Assembly (NCBI RefSeq): GCF_029933015.1
Contig: NZ_JAOZOZ010000001.1
Coordinates: 1 to 23,343 of the forward strand
Source of the DNA: Hydrogenimonas sp.
Lineage (GTDB): Bacteria > Campylobacterota > Campylobacteria > Campylobacterales > Hydrogenimonadaceae
Length of the DNA stretch: 23,343 nt
Direction: 5' to 3'
Below are positions 14,902-22,197 of this stretch, in pieces; position 1 is the first letter of the stretch; each line of letters opens with the position of its first letter. Under the pieces are notes generated by a model. The model was not told the DNA's origin, made no database searches, and saw nothing but the letters and a program-made list of their open reading frames with translations. Made by a program: the position numbers and the translations under genes.

Positions 14902-16329
14902 ATGCGAGAGAAGATCAAAAAACAGATCCTCCATAACCTGCTTCTGGAGGTCTCCAAGCGCTACGACTACGTCATGGCCCAGAACACACGGATCTTCGAA
15001 GAGACGAGTTACAAGGCGATCCATGACGAGCTGACCGGACTCTACAACCGTTTCTACTTCATCGAACAGCTCAAAAAAGCGGTCGCGTTCGCGAAACGCC
15101 ACGACAACTACGGGGCCGTGATCTTCATCGATCTGGACAATTTCAAAGTGATCAACGACACGGCCGGGCACAAGGCGGGGGACACCCTTTTGCAACTGAT
15201 CGCCAAGAAGCTGCGGGCGATTCTGCGGGAGGAGGATCTGCTGGCCCGTTTCGGGGGGGACGAGTTCGTCATACTCGTGGACAATATCGGAGAGGATCAG
15301 CAGCGGGCGGTGGATATTTTGCAGAAGATCTCGGACAAACTTCTGGCCTCGGTCAGTTACGGCCATATCGTCGATCAGAAAGTCTACCAGATCACCGCCA
15401 GTATCGGGATCGCGCTCTTTCACGACCATGCGATGGATATCGATGACATTCTGCGCTATGCCGACAGTGCCATGTACGAAGCCAAACGCAAGGGTAAATC
15501 ACGGGCCATCTTCTTCAATCCCCTGATCGAAGAGCAGCTGCAGCGCCGTTTTCTGATGGAGACGTCGATACGGCAGGGCATCGAAGAGGAGGAGTTTTTT
15601 CTGGTCTATCAGCCCCAGGTGGACGGTGAAGGGAAGGTGATGGGCGCCGAAGCGCTCATTCGCTGGAACAACGCCGAAAGAGGCGTTATTTCTCCCGGAG
15701 AGTTCATCCCTTTCGCCGAAGAGAGCCGGATGATCATTCCGATCGGCGAGTGGATTCTGCACGAAGCGTGCCGGACGCTGCGGCGCTGGGAGGAGGACCC
15801 TCTTCTGCGGGGCCTGAAACTCTCCATCAACTGCAGCGCCATCGAATTCATGGAACCCGGATTCGATCAGAAAGTGATCCAGGTGGTGACCGCCCACGGC
15901 GTCTCCCCGAAGCGGCTGACGTTCGAAATCACGGAGAGCCTTCTGATGATGCATCACACCTCCCTCACTTCCGTGATGCGTCGGCTCAACGCTTTCGGAA
16001 TCTCCATCGCGCTCGACGATTTCGGCACGGGGTACTCCTCCCTGGCCTATCTCAAGAATTTCCCCATCGGTACGCTCAAGATCGACCGCTCCTTTATCGA
16101 GGATATCTTTTTCGATACGTCGGACCAGGCGCTGGTGCGGGCGATCATCTCCGTGGCGAAGGATTTCGGGATCGAAGTGGTGGCGGAAGGTGTGGAAAAG
16201 CCGGAGCAGGAGACGGCGCTGCGGGAAATCGGCGGAAAAGATCTGATCGTCCAGGGATACCTCTACGGCAAGCCGCTGCCCCTTCCCGCGTTCGAAGAGG
16301 CTCTCTTTAAAGAGTCGGGAAGCCGATAG
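14902..16329 (+). CDS. Soluble GGDEF-EAL bifunctional c-di-GMP enzyme
   Basis: 475 residues. A short helical N-terminus (1-40, possible dimerising coiled coil) leads to GGDEF (about 40-205) and EAL (about 220-470). The cyclase signature is intact at 118-122, with an RxxD inhibitory site (REED) five residues upstream. EAL is intact at 250-252, with DDFGTGYSS, KIDRSF and AEGVE. Both activities are therefore plausible. No membrane helices or sensory domain are present; input probably comes from the upstream FIST protein. GGAGAGAGGAAGC precedes ATG 14902. This is the second complete dual-domain enzyme in the window; it shares architecture but not the sensory half with the one at 893. Confidence 0.93.
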   Translation: MREKIKKQILHNLLLEVSKRYDYVMAQNTRIFEETSYKAIHDELTGLYNRFYFIEQLKKAVAFAKRHDNYGAVIFIDLDNFKVINDTAGHKAGDTLLQLIAKKLRAILREEDLLARFGGDEFVILVDNIGEDQQRAVDILQKISDKLLASVSYGHIVDQKVYQITASIGIALFHDHAMDIDDILRYADSAMYEAKRKGKSRAIFFNPLIEEQLQRRFLMETSIRQGIEEEEFFLVYQPQVDGEGKVMGAEALIRWNNAERGVISPGEFIPFAEESRMIIPIGEWILHEACRTLRRWEEDPLLRGLKLSINCSAIEFMEPGFDQKVIQVVTAHGVSPKRLTFEITESLLMMHHTSLTSVMRRLNAFGISIALDDFGTGYSSLAYLKNFPIGTLKIDRSFIEDIFFDTSDQALVRAIISVAKDFGIEVVAEGVEKPEQETALREIGGKDLIVQGYLYGKPLPLPAFEEALFKESGSR

Positions 16330-16378
16330 TCTACCAGGAGGCTCACGGGATCTTTCGAAGGCGGTTTTGCGATTATGG

Positions 16379-16384
16379 TATAAA
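16379..16384 (+). promoter_or_regulatory. Candidate -10 box (TATAAA) of gph
   Basis: TATAAA in an AT-rich stretch, 26 nt before GTG 16411; no clear -35. Confidence 0.4.
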
Positions 16385-16410
16385 GCGGAAATTTTTTTCA
16401 AAGGTTGCGT

Positions 16411-17091
16411 GTGAGATTCAAAAACAGAGAGATCATACTTTTCGATCTGGACGGCACGCTGATCGACAGCGCCCCCGATCTGGCGGCGGCCGTGAACGAG
16501 ACGATGGCGAAGCTGGGGCGCGAAACCTACGACGAGGCGACGGTGCGCGCCTGGGTCGGCAACGGCGCCGGAGTGCTGGTGAAGCGGGCCCTCTCCGGAA
16601 GCCGTGACATCGACGAAAACCTCTCGGAAACACTCTTCGAAGAGGCGCTGGCGATCTTCATGGCCTCCTACCGAAAGCGGCTGTGCGACGCGACGGTGCT
16701 CTATCCGGGGGTGCGGGAGACGCTGGAGCGGCTGGAGGCTCTCGGCCTGAAGATGGCGGTGGTGACCAACAAACCGGGGCCTTTCGTGGCGCCCATTCTC
16801 GAAAAACTGGAAATCGGAAGATTTTTCGACCTGACGCTGGGCGGAGAGGATCTGCCCCGCAAAAAGCCCGATCCCCTGCCGCTGCTGCACGCCTGCGAAA
16901 GGCTGGGTGCCTCTGCGGCGGAGGCCCTGATGGTGGGAGATTCGAAAAACGACATTCTCGCCGCCAAAGCGGCACACATCCCCTGCGTGGCGGTGGGTTA
17001 CGGCTACAACTACGGCGAGGATATCGCCGTGCACGGGCCCGACGCCGTGATAGAGCGGATGGAGGAACTTGTCGAAATGGTGGAGGCGTGA
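16411..17091 (+). CDS. gph: Phosphoglycolate phosphatase (HAD family)
   Basis: 226 residues. The four HAD motifs are present: FDLDGTLIDS (nucleophile Asp12, acid/base Asp14), VVTNKP, KKPDP with the conserved lysine, and MVGDSKNDI. The helical cap of Gph-type enzymes lies between motifs I and II. The family removes phosphate from 2-phosphoglycolate, a product of oxidative DNA damage repair and of Rubisco oxygenation. GTG 16411 is preferred over TTG 16405, because AAAGG sits 6 nt before the GTG but directly abuts the TTG. It ends 1 bp before the FAD oxidoreductase gene. Substrate assignment within HAD phosphatases is probable, not certain. Confidence 0.88.
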   Translation: MRFKNREIILFDLDGTLIDSAPDLAAAVNETMAKLGRETYDEATVRAWVGNGAGVLVKRALSGSRDIDENLSETLFEEALAIFMASYRKRLCDATVLYPGVRETLERLEALGLKMAVVTNKPGPFVAPILEKLEIGRFFDLTLGGEDLPRKKPDPLPLLHACERLGASAAEALMVGDSKNDILAAKAAHIPCVAVGYGYNYGEDIAVHGPDAVIERMEELVEMVEA

Positions 17092-17092
17092 G

Positions 17093-18517
17093 ATGGAGAA
17101 GGGGCATGTCGCGATCGTGGGCGGAGGCGTGGCGGGTGTGACCGCGGCGCTGGCCCTGGGAACGCTGGGGGTGCGGGTGACGCTTTTCGAAAAGGGTGCG
17201 AGCCTGGTGGGGGGACCGCCCTTCTGTCATCTGCACGCCGGGGGCAACCTCTACCGGGAGATCTCCGACGATCAGTGCGTGGCGCTTTTGCGTCAGTCGG
17301 TGGAGTTCGCCCGGCTCTACCCCTTCGTCGTCGACCGGCGCCCCACGGTGATCGCCGTGCCGACCCGGGACGAAGGGAGTCCCGAGGCGCTGCTTCCCAG
17401 GCTGGCGCTGCTGCGGGACGAATACGCGAAGCTGGTGGCGGCCGATCCCGCAAACGAAGTGCTGGGCCCGCCCGAGGGATATTTCCGGCTTTTCGACGAG
17501 GCGAAGCTGCGCGAACTGGCCGAAAGGCCCCTCGCTTCTTCACCGCCCGAAAACGCGGAGGCGTGGATGGTGCCTGCCGCGAAGCGTCTGGACGTTTCGA
17601 AAGTAAAGTTTCCCCTGATTCTGGTGCAGGAGTACGGCCTCAACATGTTCCGCCTCGCCGCCGGGGCGAAGCTGGCGCTGGAGGCGATGGAGGAGGTCGA
17701 TCTGCGGCTGGAGACTTCGGTCACCGGCATCGAACCGGCGCACGGGGGCTACCGGCTCGCCTGGCGCGGGCGTGGAGGCGAAAGCGGCATCTGCGAGGCG
17801 GACTATCTGATCAACGCGGCGGGTTTTCTGACCGGGAGTATCGACGACATGCTGGGGATCCGCGAAAAGCGGATGGTGGAGTTCAAGGCCGCCTACACGA
17901 GCCTGTGGAGAGATCGGGAGAGGTTCTGGCCCGAAGTGATCTTTCACGGGAAGCGGGGAACCCCCAGGGGGATGGGACAGTTCACCCCCTACGCCGGCGG
18001 CTACGTGCAGCTGCACGGCATGACGAAGGAGATCACCCTCTTCGAAAACGGTCTGGCGGCCAGCACCGAAGAGAGCAGCCAGCCGCGGCTGCCCGAAACC
18101 TTTCTCGAATGGATCGAAAAGGGGTGGCCCGAGGAGGTGATCTGCGAACGCACCCGCCGGGCCATCGACTTTCTGGCCTACTTCATTCCCGGTTTCGCCG
18201 AAGCCGAAGTGGGCGGACCGCCCCTTTTCGGAGCCCAGCAGATTCCCGGAGACGACCCGGAACTGCGGGTGGCGGAGGTGGCCTTCCCCCGCGCCCGGTA
18301 CGCCCGCTGCGAGATCGTCAAAGTCTCCTCGGCGACCGACATGGCCCGGGCGATCGCTTCCGATCTGGCGGCCGAAGGGCTCTGCGACGCGGCAAAGCCG
18401 CCGGCGACACTGCCGGCGCTGGAAGCGCTGGAGGAAGCGGCCGTGGCCAAGGAGGCGGCCCGTATCGCCCTTTCGCGGGGGTACCCGGAGGCGATGGCGT
18501 CACTGAATGTCGGGTAG
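17093..18517 (+). CDS. FAD-dependent oxidoreductase of unknown substrate
   Basis: 474 residues beginning with a Rossmann dinucleotide-binding fold: AIVGGGVAGVTAALALG (GxGxxG) and, about 20 residues on, VTLFEKG with the ribose-binding Glu. A later YLINAAGFLTGSID matches the second FAD-contact segment of DAO/GR2-type oxidases and dehydrogenases. No membrane helix. ATG 17093 follows the gph stop by 1 bp with GGAGG upstream, so it is probably co-transcribed with gph. Glycolate made by Gph is one conceivable substrate because flavoenzymes oxidise it, but the protein does not resemble GlcD, and this is speculation. Its last 18 bp overlap the end of the convergent amidohydrolase gene. Confidence 0.85.
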   Translation: MEKGHVAIVGGGVAGVTAALALGTLGVRVTLFEKGASLVGGPPFCHLHAGGNLYREISDDQCVALLRQSVEFARLYPFVVDRRPTVIAVPTRDEGSPEALLPRLALLRDEYAKLVAADPANEVLGPPEGYFRLFDEAKLRELAERPLASSPPENAEAWMVPAAKRLDVSKVKFPLILVQEYGLNMFRLAAGAKLALEAMEEVDLRLETSVTGIEPAHGGYRLAWRGRGGESGICEADYLINAAGFLTGSIDDMLGIREKRMVEFKAAYTSLWRDRERFWPEVIFHGKRGTPRGMGQFTPYAGGYVQLHGMTKEITLFENGLAASTEESSQPRLPETFLEWIEKGWPEEVICERTRRAIDFLAYFIPGFAEAEVGGPPLFGAQQIPGDDPELRVAEVAFPRARYARCEIVKVSSATDMARAIASDLAAEGLCDAAKPPATLPALEALEEAAVAKEAARIALSRGYPEAMASLNVG

Positions 18518-19507
18518 CACCTTTTTCCAGTTGCTCCAGAGGGGACTCTCCGGCGGGAAATAGGCCAGCACCGTCTCGATGTAGCGGTCGAAAGGGTTCT
18601 CGATCTTCGAGAGTCTCCGGCACATCGCAAGGGGCAGATCGTGGGTGTTCCAAAGCGTCGTGAAGGGAACCGGGAAATCGGTGCCGAAGAGGAGCTTCTC
18701 GTGGATCCGCTCCTGGCGCGCCAGATGGGGCAGCGCCTTGGCGCGCACCGGTGTGAGAACGGCGGAGATGTCGGCGTAGAGGTTGTCGTGCGTTTCGAGC
18801 ATCTTCAGGAGGCGGTGGTAGTTGTCTCCGAAGTGTTTCGGGTTTTTCGAAAAGGCCTTCAGAAGCCGCAGGGGCGAGTACTCCAGGCCCATGTGGGCGG
18901 CGATCGTGGTGACGCCCGCCTCCAGCGGCCCTTCGAGCATCTCCAGCCTTTCGCACGCCCTGTGGGAGTGGACGCTGCTTTCGCTGCCGATATGGACGAT
19001 GATCGGCAGCTTCAGCTCGGCCAGCTTTTCGAAAAAGGGGCGAAAACGCTTTTCGCGCGTGTCGACGTTCCAGTAGTTCTGCAGGAACTTCATTCCTTTA
19101 AATCCCGTTTCGGCGTATCTCTCCAGCCGTTCGATCGCGTCGGGGCGGAGCGGATTGACCGACATGAAGGGGACGATCAGGTCGGGGGCGCGGGTGTGGA
19201 GATCCCACACCTCCTCGTTGGTGGCGCAGACGGTGGGGTCGCGGTGGAGCTCCCTTCCATTTTCGTCGACTTTCGCGTCGACGCCGAAGATGACCGTTTT
19301 GGCCATGTGTTTCGACTCGCCGACGCGGCGGATCACCGTGTCGCGGTAGGCTTCGTGGGGACGCGCCAGCAGGGCGGCCGGATCGGCCCCGAGCTTTCTG
19401 GCGAAGAAGCGGATGGCGAGACGATCGTAGAAGCGGGTGAATTTCGCCTCTTTGCTGAGCAGGTGCATGTGGATGTCTACGGTCCGGAGGGAGGGTGTCT
19501 GGTTCAC
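18500..19507 (-). CDS. Metal-dependent amidohydrolase (amidohydrolase-2 / ACMSD-like)
   Basis: 335 residues, TIM-barrel hydrolase. Metal-site motifs are visible: DIHMH near residue 12 (HxH), IIVHIGSES, TIAAHMG, and LLFGTDFP (the last Asp). This pattern is typical of amidohydrolase family 2, which contains hydrolases and decarboxylases. GTG 19507 overlaps the PlsC stop as GTGA, so it is translationally coupled and forms the last gene of the membrane-lipid operon. A lipid-related substrate is therefore possible, but none is known for it. It runs convergent into the FAD oxidoreductase gene with an 18-bp overlap of the coding ends. Confidence 0.83.
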   Translation of the reverse strand: MNQTPSLRTVDIHMHLLSKEAKFTRFYDRLAIRFFARKLGADPAALLARPHEAYRDTVIRRVGESKHMAKTVIFGVDAKVDENGRELHRDPTVCATNEEVWDLHTRAPDLIVPFMSVNPLRPDAIERLERYAETGFKGMKFLQNYWNVDTREKRFRPFFEKLAELKLPIIVHIGSESSVHSHRACERLEMLEGPLEAGVTTIAAHMGLEYSPLRLLKAFSKNPKHFGDNYHRLLKMLETHDNLYADISAVLTPVRAKALPHLARQERIHEKLLFGTDFPVPFTTLWNTHDLPLAMCRRLSKIENPFDRYIETVLAYFPPESPLWSNWKKVLPDIQ

Positions 19508-20124
19508 GGATTCTCCTTTGGATTATTATAGAGTGTTTCGACCTCTTCCACGAAACTTTTCACGCTTCCGTGAAACCGCAGAGGCGCCGAAATCCCGATG
19601 TCGAGAATGAAAGGGACCCAGAGGGCCTCGTCCCTGGGCAGGGAGCGGTCGGTACCCGTGATTTTTACCGGCACGACGGGCACTTCCGGGCGCATCTTCG
19701 CCAGATGGGCGAAGCCGCTTTTGAAGGGCTTGAGCTCCCCCGGCTCTCCGCGGCTCCCTTCGGGAAAGATGATCAGGATCTCTCCCCTGTCCAGGGCCTC
19801 GGCCAGAGGCTGAAGTGGGTGGGCGCCGCCTCTTTTCACGTTTCGCCGATCCAGCGGCAGGATGCCGACGAGATTTTCGGCGATGAAACGCCGCAGGGGC
19901 GTGGCGAAGAAGTAGTCCCGCGCCGCCACGGGCCGGACCTTCGGCAGGCGGGCGAGGGGGAAGAGGGCCATCAGCGCCAGGGTGTCGAGGTGGCTGTTGT
20001 GGTTGGCCACGACGATGGCGGGACCCTCCGTGGGGAGATGTTCGAGCCCCTCGGCCCGGATGCCGCTGACAAGAAGCAGCAGCGGCCTGACGAAGAGGGC
20101 GAAAAAGAGCCGTTTCATCCACAT
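19504..20124 (-). CDS. PlsC-like 1-acyl-sn-glycerol-3-phosphate acyltransferase
   Basis: 206 residues, a membrane-bound acyltransferase that would acylate a glycerol phosphate (second step of phosphatidic acid synthesis). Motif I NHNSHLD at 41-47 contains the catalytic His/Asp, motif III FPEGSRG is at 120-126, and motif IV VPVKITG follows. An N-terminal hydrophobic segment (6-20) anchors it. AAAGGGGCG precedes ATG 20124; a second Met is two codons later. It lies 11 bp after the CdsA-like gene and couples into the amidohydrolase. It could be an additional or specialised PlsC, since the essential plsC is usually elsewhere. Confidence 0.88.
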   Translation of the reverse strand: MWMKRLFFALFVRPLLLLVSGIRAEGLEHLPTEGPAIVVANHNSHLDTLALMALFPLARLPKVRPVAARDYFFATPLRRFIAENLVGILPLDRRNVKRGGAHPLQPLAEALDRGEILIIFPEGSRGEPGELKPFKSGFAHLAKMRPEVPVVPVKITGTDRSLPRDEALWVPFILDIGISAPLRFHGSVKSFVEEVETLYNNPKENP

Positions 20125-20135
20125 ATTCGCCCCTT

Positions 20136-21050
20136 TCAGTAGTGAAGATAGTAGAGGTAGTGGAAAAAGAGCGGCGCCGTGTAGGTGAGGCTGTCGATAC
20201 GGTCGAGAATCCCGCCGTGGCCCGGTATCAGGGTGCCGCTATCCTTGATCCCCACATCCCGCTTGATCATCGAGACCACCACGTCCCCCACGAATCCCGC
20301 CGAAGCGATCAGCATACCGGCCATCAGCGCCTCGGGCAGGGTGAAGGGGGTGAGGAACGTCAGCGCCAGAGCCGTCGCCGTCGTGGCCGTCAGCGCGCCC
20401 AGGAACCCTTCGACCGTCTTGTTGGGGCTCACTTTCGGAACGATCTTTCTCTTTCCGAACCGTTTGCCGAAAAGGTACTGGTAGATGTCGTTGAGCTCGG
20501 TGAGCACGACCAGATAGAGGAGCGTTTCGACGCCGCCGACGTTTCCGGCGCCCTCTGCGGGAGGCAGGGTCGCCAGAAAGGCCAGGTGGCTGATGGAGAA
20601 GACAAAAAGCATCAGCCCCCACTGCACCTTGCCGGTGGATTCGACGAATCCTTTCGTCTCTCCTGTTAGCACCTGCCTGAAAGGAAGCAGCAAAAAGGTG
20701 TAGACCGGTATCCAGATGATGAACATCTCGTACCAGCCGGCGTAGGCCCACCCGTATTGCGGCAGGATGGAGAGGTAGGCCCAGAAGATGATGCGCCGAT
20801 CCACACGCCGGATCGGGATCATCGTGAAGTACTCCTTGACGGCCAGGTAGCTGACGACGGCGAAAAGCGCCACGGCGCCCCCTTTGCCCAGAAGCACGAG
20901 ACCGAAAAAGAGAGCGGCCATGATCCACCAGGACCGGATGCGGTTTTCCAGCTCTTCCACGGGCCGGTTTCGTTTCATGCGCCGGACGATCAGTGTCGCG
21001 AAGGCCAGCGCGGCGAAGACCAGAAGCAGCAGTATCGTGACGGGACTCAT
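20136..21050 (-). CDS. CdsA-like phosphatidate cytidylyltransferase (YnbB-type)
   Basis: 304 residues with about seven to eight hydrophobic helices. The CTP-phosphatidate cytidylyltransferase signature lies near the C-terminus: VGDVVVSMIKRDVGIKDSG followed by PGHGGILDRIDS, with its aspartates and the closing DR.D. It makes CDP-diacylglycerol, the substrate for the phosphatidyltransferase encoded just upstream. The start (21050) overlaps the stop of that gene as ATGA. The pair resembles the E. coli ynbA/ynbB arrangement (CDP-alcohol transferase plus CdsA homologue), which is separate from the housekeeping cdsA. Whether this copy is essential or an auxiliary enzyme is not visible. Confidence 0.9.
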   Translation of the reverse strand: MSPVTILLLLVFAALAFATLIVRRMKRNRPVEELENRIRSWWIMAALFFGLVLLGKGGAVALFAVVSYLAVKEYFTMIPIRRVDRRIIFWAYLSILPQYGWAYAGWYEMFIIWIPVYTFLLLPFRQVLTGETKGFVESTGKVQWGLMLFVFSISHLAFLATLPPAEGAGNVGGVETLLYLVVLTELNDIYQYLFGKRFGKRKIVPKVSPNKTVEGFLGALTATTATALALTFLTPFTLPEALMAGMLIASAGFVGDVVVSMIKRDVGIKDSGTLIPGHGGILDRIDSLTYTAPLFFHYLYYLHY

Positions 21051-21640
21051 CGCAGACCCCCTCTGACGCGGTTGAGTGTCGTCGGAATCTCCAGCAGCGC
21101 CCCGGCGAAAAAGAGGGCGGAGAGGATGTCGCCTCCCGCGATCCCCGTGGCGGCCAGCAGGGCGACGAGCCCCAGGAAGAAGGCGCGGTCGCTCTTGCCG
21201 AAGGGTCCATCATAACGCCTGCCGCCGCCGATGGCCCAGGCCAGCACGCCGGCATACTCGCTCACCACCGCGGCGAAGGTGAATAGGCCCACGCTCCAGA
21301 GCGATACACCCGGGACGAAAGCCATGGCCAGGTAGAGCGCCGCGTCGCTGAGAATGTCGCAGAGCTCGTTGAGATAACCGCCCAGGTCGCTTTTTTGGCC
21401 GAACTCTTTGGCCATGATGCCGTCGACGGCGTTGAGCGCCATGCGGAGAAAAAGTGTCAGAGGCATCAGCCAAAGGCTCCAGGGCGCACCGTGGGTAAGC
21501 GCCACGAGAGAGGCCTGTGCCAGAGAGAGCAGCAAAGCGGCGAGGGTGACATGGTTGGCCGTGAGACCCTTTTCGACCAGACGCGCCGCGAAAGGCCGCA
21601 ACAGATTCAAGAAAGCGGGCTTGAGATCGTAGATCGTCAT
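21047..21640 (-). CDS. CDP-alcohol phosphatidyltransferase, variant motif (YnbA-type)
   Basis: 197 residues, several membrane helices. The CDP-alcohol signature normally reads D..DG..AR........G...D...D. Here it is N..DG..AK........G...N...D followed by ...D, so the first and third aspartates are Asn and an extra Asp follows four residues later. Residues in order: NAVDGIMAKEF, then LGGYLNELCDILSD. I recall the same pattern in YnbA-like proteins, so it may mark a subfamily rather than a dead enzyme. The family joins CDP-diacylglycerol to an alcohol such as glycerol phosphate or inositol phosphate. ATG 21640 is chosen: AAGGAG is 6 nt upstream, whereas an ATG 16 codons further up has none. Confidence 0.85.
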   Translation of the reverse strand: MTIYDLKPAFLNLLRPFAARLVEKGLTANHVTLAALLLSLAQASLVALTHGAPWSLWLMPLTLFLRMALNAVDGIMAKEFGQKSDLGGYLNELCDILSDAALYLAMAFVPGVSLWSVGLFTFAAVVSEYAGVLAWAIGGGRRYDGPFGKSDRAFFLGLVALLAATGIAGGDILSALFFAGALLEIPTTLNRVRGGLR

Positions 21641-21669
21641 GGCGTACTCCTTTTGGGGCCGTTTCGGAA

Positions 21670-21698
21670 ATTGTAATGGAAAAATCATAAAGTGTCAA
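21670..21698 (-). promoter_or_regulatory. Sigma-70 promoter of the membrane-lipid operon
   Basis: Minus-strand TTGACA (21693-21698), 17-bp spacer, TACAAT (21670-21675). It is the best -35/-10 pair in the window and would start transcription about 20-25 nt before ATG 21640. Confidence 0.75.
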
Positions 21699-21715
21699 GT
21701 GATGCTTTACAAAAC

Positions 21716-21742
21716 TATCGAGTACTCTATCGACAATATCGA
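21716..21742. repeat. Three TATCGA repeats upstream of the lipid operon promoter
   Basis: TATCGA occurs at 21716, 21728 and 21737, with a further AATCG at 21747. They lie just upstream of the -35 at 21693, in the 251-bp gap shared with the HTH gene. Possible regulator binding sites; the spacing (12 and 9 bp) is not strictly regular. Confidence 0.35.
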
Positions 21743-21761
21743 CGAAAATCGTGAAAACTCG

Positions 21762-21783
21762 AGAGAAAACGGTTGTTTTCTCT
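21762..21783. repeat. Perfect 9-bp inverted repeat (hairpin)
   Basis: AGAGAAAAC, loop GGTT, GTTTTCTCT. No long T-run follows on either strand, so a regulatory dyad is as likely as a terminator. It lies between the two divergent promoters of the 21641-21891 gap. Confidence 0.55.
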
Positions 21784-21861
21784 TCCGTTTCAGCCCGGTT
21801 CGAGCCGACGGCCGGCCATTCGATTTTTCCTCTATGGAGATGTTCGAGACGGTTTTCAGTG

Positions 21862-21867
21862 TAAAAT
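21862..21867 (+). promoter_or_regulatory. Candidate -10 box (TAAAAT) of the HTH gene
   Basis: TAAAAT preceded by TG, 24 nt before ATG 21892; no -35 in place. Confidence 0.35.
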
Positions 21868-21891
21868 TTCAAAAAACTTTCGGGAGAAGAG

Positions 21892-22197
21892 ATGAAAAAG
21901 ATCTCCGTCAAAGAGTACGCCAGACTCAACCGCGTCAGCATCTATCAGGTGATCAAACGAATCCAGCGGGGCGAGCTGCAGGGGGTGACACTGGAGGAGA
22001 ACGGGGTGAAGGTCAATTACGTGGTTCTCGACGAAGAGGGTGAATCGCCCGGTGATCGGCCGAAAGAGAAGGAAGATGAAACCATGCTTCCGGCAGCCGA
22101 AGATTGGAAAAAGGAGGCCGATCTGGCCGATGAGATCCGCAGACTCCGGGAGGAGGTGGCCCGCCTGCGGGCCGTGGTGGAGCGCTGCTGCGGGTAG
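21892..22197 (+). CDS. Small helix-turn-helix protein with C-terminal coiled coil
   Basis: 101 residues. Residues 1-45 (SVKEYARLNRVSIYQVIKRIQRGEL) look like a MerR/excisionase-type winged helix-turn-helix that reads DNA or serves as an adaptor. Residues 46-70 are an acidic, Gly/Pro-rich linker. Residues 76-98 form an amphipathic heptad (ADEIRRLREEVARLRAVVE) suited to dimerisation, and the protein ends in CCG. GGGAGAAGAG precedes ATG 21892. It is divergent from the membrane-lipid operon and abuts the end of the TelA gene. It may control itself and the lipid operon through the repeats at 21716-21783; this is inference from position only. Confidence 0.75.
   Translation: MKKISVKEYARLNRVSIYQVIKRIQRGELQGVTLEENGVKVNYVVLDEEGESPGDRPKEKEDETMLPAAEDWKKEADLADEIRRLREEVARLRAVVERCCG

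Noticed and set aside
21639..22043. 134-codon plus-strand frame spanning the gap before the HTH gene
   Set aside because: It crosses the lipid operon promoter, overlaps the HTH gene in another frame and shows no protein-like features.
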